Below, one piece after another: positions 1 to 5,397 of a DNA stretch of 7,249 nt. The stretch lies in assembly GCA_905197435.1 (NCBI GenBank), contig CAJJYX010000164.1, positions 1 through 7,249 on the forward strand, given 5' to 3'. The notes under the pieces are model-generated. The model searched no databases. It saw only the letters and a list, made by a program, of their open reading frames with translations, and was not told the DNA's origin. The first letter of the stretch is position 1; each line of letters starts with the position of its first letter. This DNA is from an uncultured Bacteroides sp. GTDB taxonomy: Bacteria; Bacteroidota; Bacteroidia; Bacteroidales; Bacteroidaceae. The position numbers were made by a program, and so were the translations under genes.

Positions 1-1
1 C

Positions 2-694
2 GTCTGCTCCTTTGCCTATGACATGCCTTATGCTGTGGTCGATGGGAATGTGTATCGGGTACTTTCCCGCTATTTCGGCATTGACATTCCCATCGACTCC
101 ACCGAAGGGAAAAAAACGTTTACTACTTTGGCTGAGGAGATGCTTGACAAATCCCGGCCGGCAGATTATAATCAGGCGATTATGGATTTCGGAGCCGTGC
201 GGTGCACACCACAGTCACCCGATTGTCTGTTTTGCCCTTTGTCCGGCAGCTGCCAGGCGTTGTCGGAAGGAAAAGTACAGCAATTGCCCGTGAAGCAGCA
301 CAGAACAAAGACGGTCAACCGCTATTTTAATTATATATATGTACGCATGGGCGCGCATACCTTAATACATAAGAGGACGGGAAACGATATCTGGAAAAAT
401 CTCTTTGAATTGCCTCTGGTCGAGACGGAAAAAGATTTATCCGAAGAAGAATTTCTGGCTTGTCCGCAATTTCATGCGTTTTTTGCAGAGAAGGAGGAGG
501 TACGGATGGTTCGTACGGTAGTTCGGGGTGTGAAGCATGTACTGTCTCACAGAGTGATTTATGCTAATTTCTATGAGGTCGTTTTGCCCGATAATTCGTG
601 CTCCTTCCCGGGTTACCAGCGGGTTGCGGTTGACGATTTAAGCCATTATGCAGTGCCCCGGCTGATACATGCTTTCTTGGAGAAATATGTATAA
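2..694 (+). CDS. mutY: A/G-specific adenine glycosylase MutY, 5'-truncated by the window edge
   Basis: MutY removes adenine mispaired with 8-oxoguanine or guanine, starting base-excision repair in the cytoplasm. The frame is already open at base 2, so the N-terminal third with the first part of the helix-hairpin-helix catalytic domain lies outside the window; 230 codons remain. The fragment begins in the conserved stretch VVDGNVYRVLSR (bases 35-70). The [4Fe-4S] cluster loop is complete: four cysteines in the pattern C-X6-C-X2-C-X5-C at bases 203-253. The C-terminal part (from about base 310) resembles the MutT/NUDIX-like domain that reads 8-oxoG, including the segment VKHVLSHRVIYANFY near base 530, where MutY proteins carry a Ser-His that contacts the lesion. 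It ends with TAA at 692-694, 71 nt before ssb. Nothing suggests a defect. Identification is by motif recall and is firm. Confidence 0.95.
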   Translation, partial: VCSFAYDMPYAVVDGNVYRVLSRYFGIDIPIDSTEGKKTFTTLAEEMLDKSRPADYNQAIMDFGAVRCTPQSPDCLFCPLSGSCQALSEGKVQQLPVKQHRTKTVNRYFNYIYVRMGAHTLIHKRTGNDIWKNLFELPLVETEKDLSEEEFLACPQFHAFFAEKEEVRMVRTVVRGVKHVLSHRVIYANFYEVVLPDNSCSFPGYQRVAVDDLSHYAVPRLIHAFLEKYV

Positions 695-709
695 AAGTTG
701 TTTGTATTC

Positions 710-740
710 TTGCATGGTGTGAATATTCTCGTTAATTTTG
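710..740 (+). promoter_or_regulatory. Predicted Bacteroides-type promoter of ssb
   Basis: TTG at 710-712, a 20-nt spacer, then TAATTTTG at 733-740, an exact match to the Bacteroidota -7 consensus TAnnTTTG. Transcription would start near 745, leaving a leader of about 20 nt before the ssb ATG. The leader is A/T-rich with no Shine-Dalgarno sequence, as is usual in this phylum. It implies that ssb and the genes after it can be transcribed independently of mutY. Seen in sequence; activity is inferred. Confidence 0.6.
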
Positions 741-765
741 GCAGCAAATTAATAAATAGAAGCTT

Positions 766-1221
766 ATGTCAGTAAATAAAGTGATATTGATAGGAAATGT
801 GGGACAAGACCCTAAGATTACCTATTATGAAGGTGGAAATTGTGTTGCCCAGCTTTCTTTGGCCACTACGGAGAAAGGATACACTTTGCAGAACGGTACG
901 CAGATTCCGGACCGTACCGAATGGCATAACCTGATATTCCGCAGCCGTTTAGGCGAGGTTGTTGAGAAATATGTGCACAAAGGCGATAAACTCTATGTGG
1001 AAGGTAAGATACGTACTCGTTCTTACGACGACCAGGGAGGCATCAAGCGCTATGTGACCGAGATATTTGTCGACAATATGGAGATGCTTACTCCGAGAAC
1101 GGCAACTCCCGGTGCCACCCCTTATGCACCGCAGGCCGGAGCGACAGCCCAACCACAACAAACAGTACAACCGCAGGCCATCCCTGCACAAGATAATCCG
1201 ACGGACGACTTGCCGTTCTAA
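766..1221 (+). CDS. ssb: Single-stranded DNA-binding protein
   Basis: SSB coats single-stranded DNA as a tetramer during replication, recombination and repair and recruits partner proteins through its C-terminal tip. The 151-residue product starts with the typical SVNKVILIGNVGQDP and has an OB fold over residues 1 to about 108, including WHNLIFRSRLGEVVEKY and the KGDKLYVEGKIRTRSY strand. A flexible linker rich in Gln, Pro, Ala and Thr follows (about 112-144), then the acidic tip DDLPF, the conserved partner-docking peptide. Length is normal for bacterial SSB. It sits between mutY and gldE, with a predicted promoter directly upstream, and gldE starts 23 nt after its stop. Placement beside mutY and gldE is a recurring Bacteroidota arrangement. 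Confidence 0.97.
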   Translation: MSVNKVILIGNVGQDPKITYYEGGNCVAQLSLATTEKGYTLQNGTQIPDRTEWHNLIFRSRLGEVVEKYVHKGDKLYVEGKIRTRSYDDQGGIKRYVTEIFVDNMEMLTPRTATPGATPYAPQAGATAQPQQTVQPQAIPAQDNPTDDLPF

Positions 1222-1244
1222 TTGTTTAACTAAAACCAAAATCT

Positions 1245-2594
1245 TTGGACCCAGACGCTTATTTATGCCAGTTGGCAGATGTTTTTAACGGTATATCCGT
1301 ACAGGCTCCTTCTATTTCGGCCATTGTAGCCATTGTGTTGGCAGGCTTGCTTTTGCTCGTTTCCGGCTTTGCATCAGCCTCCGAGATAGCCTTTTTCTCT
1401 CTTTCTCCGTCAGACTTGAATGCCATAGCGGAGAGAAAGCACCCTTCGGATGAGAAAATCAGTAACCTGCTGGAAGACAGCGAACGTTTGTTGGCAACGA
1501 TTCTGATTACGAACAACTTCGTGAACGTAACCATTATCATGCTCTGCAATTTCTTCTTTATGAATGTGTTCCAATTTCATTCACCCATTGCAGAGTTCCT
1601 TATCCTGACGGTAGTCCTCACGTTTCTGTTGTTGCTTTTCGGTGAAATCATGCCTAAGATATATTCGGCCCAGAAAACGCTGGCTTTCTGCCGTTTTGCG
1701 GCATCCGGCATCACATTGTTCCGTTCCATGTTCTATCCGTTGGCGTCCATGCTGGTGCGTTCCACTTCTTTCCTGAACAAGCATGTGGTTCGCAAGAACC
1801 ATAATATATCGGTCGATGAACTCTCGCATGCCTTGGAACTGACCGATAAAGCGGAGCTTTCGGAGGAAAACAATATACTGGAAGGCATCATCCGCTTTGG
1901 CGGGGAAACGGCCAAGGAAGTCATGACCTCCCGTCTGGATGTGGTGGATCTGGATATTCGCACCCCTTTCAAGGATGTGGTGAAGTGCATCGTGGAGAAT
2001 GTTTATTCCCGTATTCCCATCTATGCAGACAACCGTGACAATATCAAGGGGGTGCTTTATATCAAGGACTTGCTTCCCCATCTGAACAAGGGGGACAATT
2101 TCCGTTGGCAGTCGCTTATCCGTCCTGCCTATTTTGTGCCCGAAACCAAGATGATTGATGATTTGTTGCGCGACTTCCAGGCAAACAAGATTCATATAGC
2201 CATTGTGGTCGATGAGTTCGGCGGTACGTCGGGCATTGTCACCATGGAGGATATTATCGAGGAAATTGTGGGCGAAATTCATGACGAATATGATGATGAA
2301 GAGCGTACGTATGCCGTACTGAATGACCATACCTGGGTGTTTGAAGCCAAGACCCAGCTGACTGATTTCTATAAAATAACGAAGATAGACGAGGAAACAT
2401 TCGATGATGTGGCGGGGGATGCCGACACACTTGCCGGACTTTTGCTGGAATTGAAGGGGGAATTTCCCGCTCTCCATGAAAAGGTGACTTACGACCGTTA
2501 TGAATTTGAAGTGCTGGAGATGGACAACCGTCGTATCCTGAAAGTGAAGTTCACGATAAATGCCCCGGCAGAACCCAGTCCCTCCTCCCTTTAA
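1245..2594 (+). CDS. gldE: GldE-like CNNM/CorC transmembrane protein with CBS pair
   Basis: The 449-residue membrane protein has the architecture of the CNNM/CorC (HlyC) family. An N-terminal DUF21/CNNM region has four hydrophobic segments (about residues 24-46, 84-109, 114-134 and 148-172) and the conserved GEIMPK (133-138). A pair of CBS domains spans about 205-345, containing VVDEFGGTSGIVTMEDIIEE, and a C-terminal CorC/HlyC transporter-associated domain spans about 355-437. In Bacteroidota this relative, next to ssb and mutY, is annotated GldE, first linked to gliding in Flavobacterium; related proteins affect Mg2+ or Co2+ transport. Bacteroides do not glide, so a role in ion homeostasis or envelope function is inferred. 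The start is TTG at 1245: the frame is stopped at 1227-1229, no ATG or GTG lies between that stop and the first membrane segment, and the N-terminus MDPDAYL fits the family as I recall it. It lies 23 nt after ssb and 24 nt before the transferase gene. Confidence 0.88.
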   Translation: MDPDAYLCQLADVFNGISVQAPSISAIVAIVLAGLLLLVSGFASASEIAFFSLSPSDLNAIAERKHPSDEKISNLLEDSERLLATILITNNFVNVTIIMLCNFFFMNVFQFHSPIAEFLILTVVLTFLLLLFGEIMPKIYSAQKTLAFCRFAASGITLFRSMFYPLASMLVRSTSFLNKHVVRKNHNISVDELSHALELTDKAELSEENNILEGIIRFGGETAKEVMTSRLDVVDLDIRTPFKDVVKCIVENVYSRIPIYADNRDNIKGVLYIKDLLPHLNKGDNFRWQSLIRPAYFVPETKMIDDLLRDFQANKIHIAIVVDEFGGTSGIVTMEDIIEEIVGEIHDEYDDEERTYAVLNDHTWVFEAKTQLTDFYKITKIDEETFDDVAGDADTLAGLLLELKGEFPALHEKVTYDRYEFEVLEMDNRRILKVKFTINAPAEPSPSSL

Positions 2595-2618
2595 CCCTTC
2601 AGCCCTCATCCTTTACTT

Positions 2619-3248
2619 ATGCCCCTCTTCTTGCAACATACGGTCCCTCCCTGTCGATGGGGAATTTGGAAAACGGAGGAATCTCCGGAGGAATTGTTGG
2701 CCATGCTCCCTCATCGGGAAGTGTATCGGGAAGGCATGCAGCGCTTCGCTGCGGTACATCGCCGTTTGGAGTGGCTGGCTGTCCGCGTTTTGCTCTACAC
2801 GTTGTTGGGAGAAGAGAAGGAGATAGCCTATCATCCCGGTGGAAAACCTTATCTGGCGGATGCCTCCTTCTCCCTCAGTATCTCGCATACAAAAGGTTAT
2901 GTGGCTGTTGTCCTGGGAATGCCGGGCCGGGAAGTGGGCATTGACATCGAGCAGTATGGCGAGCGGGTGAGGAAGGTGGCGCATAAGTTCATGCGCGACG
3001 ATGAACAGCCGTCTGTGTTTCGGGGAACCGACACCTGGTCACTGTTATTGCACTGGTCGGCAAAGGAGACGATGTTCAAATGCCTGAATGCTTCGGAAGT
3101 TGATTTCCGCCGACACATGCGCATTTTACCTTTTTCTGTAAATGAAGACGGCGCATTCTCCGCCGAGGAATATCGTACGGTGGAGAAACGCCGGTTCACT
3201 ATCCGTTATTATCTGTTTCCGGATTTCGTCTTGACGTTGAGCTTGTAA
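2619..3248 (+). CDS. 4'-phosphopantetheinyl transferase, Sfp/EntD type
   Basis: The enzyme transfers the phosphopantetheine arm of coenzyme A to a serine of carrier proteins (acyl, peptidyl or aryl carrier domains) in the cytoplasm. The 209-residue product has the family landmarks in order: GGKPYL (74-79), the SISH motif (87-90), the Mg2+-binding GIDIE (107-111, acidic residues Asp109 and Glu111), and WSAKE (146-150) followed by Lys154. Length fits the Sfp/Gsp/EntD group (about 200-230 residues) rather than the short AcpS type. The ATG at 2619 is 24 nt after the gldE stop, so co-transcription with gldE and ssb is likely. No polyketide or peptide synthetase gene is in the window, so the target carrier protein is unknown; fatty-acid ACP is a reasonable guess. 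The gene converges with tnaA, with 5 nt between stops. Confidence 0.9.
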   Translation: MPLFLQHTVPPCRWGIWKTEESPEELLAMLPHREVYREGMQRFAAVHRRLEWLAVRVLLYTLLGEEKEIAYHPGGKPYLADASFSLSISHTKGYVAVVLGMPGREVGIDIEQYGERVRKVAHKFMRDDEQPSVFRGTDTWSLLLHWSAKETMFKCLNASEVDFRRHMRILPFSVNEDGAFSAEEYRTVEKRRFTIRYYLFPDFVLTLSL

Positions 3249-3253
3249 GGTTC

Positions 3254-4627
3254 CTACAGTCTTTCCAGTTGCACAGTGAAGTGCCTCATCAGCGGAGCTT
3301 CCCAGGTGATGCGTACTCCGTGGGTGATGCTTTCCCGCCTGTCATATACATTCTTCAAAGCGGCTGCCACCACGTCCATGTGATTGTCGGTGTATACGCG
3401 GCGGGGGATGGCAAGCCGCAGCAAGTCCAGGCCGTTGAAGCGGTTTTCGCGGGTCACCGGGTCGCGGTCTGCCAGCAGGTAACCGATTTCACAGCCGCGT
3501 ATGCCTGCTTCCAGATACAGTTCGGCAGTGAGCGTCTGTGCCGGAAATTCTTCCTTGGGCACATGCGTCAGCACTTTGGGGGCATCCACAAAGATGGCAT
3601 GGCCGCCTGCGGGACGTTGGTAAGGTATTTCGTACTCATCCAGTTTCGCGGCGAGATAGGCCACCTGGTGGATGCGGGTTTCCAGATTGTCGAATTCCGT
3701 ATTCTCGTCCAGGCCGATGGCGAGGGCATTCATGTCGCGACCGTTCATGCCGCCGTAAGTGAGGTAGCCCTCAAATTGCACACAGAAGCCTTTGGCGCCT
3801 TCATACCAGTCTTTCCGGCGGGTGGCAATGAATCCGCCCATGTTGACGATGCCGTCTTTTTTGGCGCTCATCGTCATGCCGTCGGCAAGGTCGAACATTT
3901 CGCGGGTGATTTCCTTGATGCTCTTGTTGCGGTAGCCTTCTTCCCTGGTTTTGATGAAGTAGGCGTTTTCCGCAAAGCGTGCCGAGTCGAAAAGGACAGG
4001 CTTGCCATACTTGTCTGCAATGGCGCGCACTTCGCGTAGGTTCTGCATGGAAACCGGCTGTCCGCCTGCGGTATTGTTAGTGATGGTGATGATGATGAAC
4101 GGTATCTGTCCGCCATGTTCCTGCAATGCCTTTTCCAGTTTCTTCGGGTCCACATTGCCTTTGAAGGGGATTTCCAGTTGTGTCTGTCTGGCTTCGTCTA
4201 TGGTGCAGTCCAAGGCCTGTGCCCGGCGTCCTTCGATATGCCCTTTGGTGGTGTCGAAATGGGAGTTTCCCGGCACAATGTCACCTTCGTGCACCAGATA
4301 AGAGAAAAGCACGTTTTCGGCGGCGCGTCCTTGGTGGGTGGGGATGATATACTCGAATCCGGTGAGACGGGTGATGACTTCTTTCAGTTTGAAGAACGAG
4401 GTGGCTCCGGCATAGCTTTCGTCGCCCAGCATCATGCCTGCCCATTGGCGGTCGCTCATGGCACCTGTGCCCGAGTCGGTGATGAGGTCTATATAAACCT
4501 GCTCTGATTTGAGTTGGAATACGTTGTAGTGGGCCTCTTTCAGCCATTGTTCGCGTTCCCGGCGGGTGCTTTTGCGGATAGGTTCCACCATTTTGATTTT
4601 CCATGATTCGGCAAATGGTAATTCCAT
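3254..4627 (-). CDS. tnaA: Tryptophanase (tryptophan indole-lyase)
   Basis: This PLP enzyme splits L-tryptophan into indole, pyruvate and ammonia in the cytoplasm and is the main source of gut indole. The 457-residue product is full length and begins MELPFAESWKIKMVEPIR. Landmarks: THQGRAAE (97-104), NNTAGGQPVSM (184-194), DSAR (214-217, Asp214 expected to hold the PLP ring nitrogen), and MSAKKDGIVNMGG (253-265), where Lys257 matches the Schiff-base lysine (Lys270 in E. coli). His449 in MRHFTVQL corresponds to E. coli His463; tyrosine phenol-lyase has Phe there, which favours tryptophanase over that close relative. No TnaC-like leader with a Trp codon was found upstream. A promoter is predicted 68-98 nt upstream, and a cobalamin riboswitch in the same orientation ends 285 nt upstream. 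No terminator is visible after the stop. Confidence 0.96.
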   Translation of the reverse strand: MELPFAESWKIKMVEPIRKSTRREREQWLKEAHYNVFQLKSEQVYIDLITDSGTGAMSDRQWAGMMLGDESYAGATSFFKLKEVITRLTGFEYIIPTHQGRAAENVLFSYLVHEGDIVPGNSHFDTTKGHIEGRRAQALDCTIDEARQTQLEIPFKGNVDPKKLEKALQEHGGQIPFIIITITNNTAGGQPVSMQNLREVRAIADKYGKPVLFDSARFAENAYFIKTREEGYRNKSIKEITREMFDLADGMTMSAKKDGIVNMGGFIATRRKDWYEGAKGFCVQFEGYLTYGGMNGRDMNALAIGLDENTEFDNLETRIHQVAYLAAKLDEYEIPYQRPAGGHAIFVDAPKVLTHVPKEEFPAQTLTAELYLEAGIRGCEIGYLLADRDPVTRENRFNGLDLLRLAIPRRVYTDNHMDVVAAALKNVYDRRESITHGVRITWEAPLMRHFTVQLERL

Positions 4628-4694
4628 AGACTTTGTATCTTTTATGATTTGACAATAGGTTAACGGATAAACCGGTCGATGCGGTTTGATGTGC

Positions 4695-4725
4695 CGAATT
4701 TAGATAAAAATTACGTGATATCCAA
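4695..4725 (-). promoter_or_regulatory. Candidate proximal promoter of tnaA
   Basis: On the minus strand TTG (4725-4723) is followed after 20 nt by TAAATTCG (4702-4695), which matches TAnnTTTG at all but one fixed position. A start near 4688 would give a leader of about 60 nt that excludes the riboswitch. The A/T-rich run just before the ATG (AAAAGATACAAAGTCT) is typical of Bacteroides translation starts. Seen in sequence; activity inferred, weaker than the riboswitch promoter. Confidence 0.4.
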
Positions 4726-4751
4726 CTGAAGAGTGACTTTTTGTAAAGCGA

Positions 4752-4901
4752 ATGTCCGGACGAAATCACTTCGGCCGGACATCATCAAATAAACTTTGGC
4801 AGAGTTTATGACCTTCTTTACTTTCTTTGAATTAGGTTTGATGAATGAAATGATGGACGGTTTGTCCGGCTCATTAGACTCAACGCTTTTTCCTCGAAAG
4901 C
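4752..4901 (-). promoter_or_regulatory. Structured leader between cobalamin riboswitch and tnaA (candidate expression platform)
   Basis: The 285 nt between riboswitch and tnaA contain no convincing gene. Going in the transcript direction there are: a small hairpin GCTTT/AAAGC (4901-4885) just after P1; a GGAC/GTCC hairpin near 4866-4854; ATAAACT/AGTTTAT with a 7-nt loop (4809-4789); and the strongest, ATGTCCGG/CCGGACAT (4782-4752), with an inner CGAA/TTCG extension and a 5-nt loop. GCCGGACA at 4870-4863 is fully complementary to TGTCCGGC at 4781-4774, so an alternative long-range helix would break the strong hairpin. None of these stems is followed by a clean run of T, so a standard intrinsic terminator is not evident. 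Function is inferred from position. Confidence 0.4.
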
Positions 4902-4912
4902 AATGATAAAGT

Positions 4913-5090
4913 ATGCATGGCAGGTCTTCTGACTTGTTTCTGTTGCAGGCGCCTTCCCGGATGGGTATTCCAGTGGCATAGAGTAATTGCCTGCAACGTT
5001 GCGCGAAACTAACAGCAGCGGGACTGTCCAGGATTTACACCTGATTCCCTTTTAATCACTTTCCCCGAAGAGGGAAGCGAACCAATGCAT
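4913..5090 (-). promoter_or_regulatory. Cobalamin (vitamin B12) riboswitch
   Basis: The aptamer binds adenosylcobalamin or a related corrinoid and normally lowers expression of the gene behind it. On the minus strand all expected blocks occur in order: GATTAAAAGGGAA (near 5055-5043), the core TAAATCCTGGACAGTCCCGC (from about 5036), GCTGCTGT, GCCACTG (4977-4971), GGGAAGGCGCC (4958-4948), and the B12 box AAGTCAGAAGACCTGCC (4935-4919). The helix GTTGCAGGC/GCCTGCAAC is present. P1 is formed by ATGCAT at 5090-5085 with ATGCAT at 4918-4913. Orientation is therefore toward tnaA, and a promoter ends 3 nt before P1. No cobalamin transport or synthesis gene is in the window. Class assignment is confident; the regulated gene is not. 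Confidence 0.95.
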
Positions 5091-5092
5091 GG

Positions 5093-5122
5093 CAAAGATA
5101 GGAATTCTTTTCGAGAAAACAA
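5093..5122 (-). promoter_or_regulatory. Predicted promoter of the cobalamin riboswitch transcript
   Basis: On the minus strand TTG (5122-5120), a 19-nt spacer and TATCTTTG (5100-5093), an exact TAnnTTTG match. The predicted start (about 5089-5086) falls in the 5' arm of riboswitch helix P1, so the transcript would begin almost exactly with the aptamer. That coincidence supports both calls and suggests the unit is still functional. Confidence 0.7.
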
Positions 5123-5201
5123 TTCAATGAATAATAAATTTGCAAAAACTCCATGCCTTCATTGCCTGTTTATAATGGCCATGCAAATACTTTGTAGACG
5201 G

Positions 5202-5311
5202 TAGAGTGTCACTTCACTGGTGGTATAGTGCTGCTTTGTCGGTAGTAAAGTGTCGCTTTACTTGCAATAAAGCGCTGCTTTGTAGGGAATAAAGCGTTAC
5301 TTTATTGTCAG
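5202..5311. repeat. Five tandem 22-bp palindromic repeats
   Basis: Five imperfect units with an exact 22-bp period start at 5202, 5224, 5246, 5268 and 5290. Each has the core TAAAG-N5-CTTTA or a variant. The arms pair perfectly in the units at 5246 and 5290 (5 bp) and over 4 bp in the unit at 5268; the two leftmost units have diverged. A degenerate half unit (CTTTGTAGACGG) precedes the first. The array lies between the kinase terminator and the riboswitch promoter, starting about 80 bp upstream of that promoter. The 22-bp period is close to two helical turns, which would put each site on one face of the DNA. Function is unknown: it could be protein-binding sites, or a short repeat of the kind scattered between genes. 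Confidence 0.8.
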
Positions 5312-5312
5312 C

Positions 5313-5354
5313 AAATTAAATAAAGCAGTAGACTGCTGATTATCAGTCTACTGC
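5313..5354 (-). terminator. Intrinsic terminator of the histidine kinase operon
   Basis: A perfect 11-bp stem, GCAGTAGACTG (5325-5335) with CAGTCTACTGC (5344-5354), encloses an 8-nt loop. On the minus strand the stem is followed by TTTATTTAATTT (5324-5313). It lies 43 nt after the kinase stop codon. The plus-strand side has no T-run, so it works in one direction. It insulates the riboswitch-tnaA unit from kinase transcription. Confidence 0.85.
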
Positions 5355-5397
5355 ATTCGGCTGCAAAATGAGTAATCAATGACTTTTCATCCGGCTT

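Noticed and set aside
1240..1247. AATCTTTG before gldE as a -7 promoter element
   Set aside because: It misses the first T of the consensus, has no TTG at 19-21 nt spacing, and would start transcription inside gldE.
1581..2609. Long antisense open frames opposite gldE (1581-2609), tnaA (3269-4039) and the kinase (5404-6303)
   Set aside because: The encoded peptides match no family I recognise, and the opposite strand in each case carries a clear full-length conserved gene; these follow from its codon bias.
3254..4627. Tyrosine phenol-lyase instead of tryptophanase
   Set aside because: His449 in MRHFTVQL matches the tryptophanase residue (E. coli His463), where phenol-lyases have Phe, and the N-terminus matches remembered Bacteroides TnaA.
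4711..4785. 24-codon minus-strand frame upstream of tnaA, the same length as the E. coli TnaC leader peptide
   Set aside because: It has no tryptophan codon and no terminal proline, the residues TnaC needs for ribosome stalling, and the predicted tnaA promoter overlaps its end.
4818..4874. 18-codon minus-strand open frame (MSRTNRPSFHSSNLIQRK) starting about 40 nt after the riboswitch
   Set aside because: It is placed where a riboswitch-controlled gene would start, but it has no recognisable peptide features and overlaps the pairing segments; its length is within chance.
4913..5090. Riboswitch reading toward the kinase side on the plus strand
   Set aside because: The block order, ending with the B12 box AGTCAGAAGACCTGCC, occurs only on the minus strand; on the plus strand it appears as the reverse complement.
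5202..5311. CRISPR-like appearance of the repeat array
   Set aside because: There is no constant repeat separated by unique spacers; units follow directly on each other at 22 bp, and no cas gene is present.
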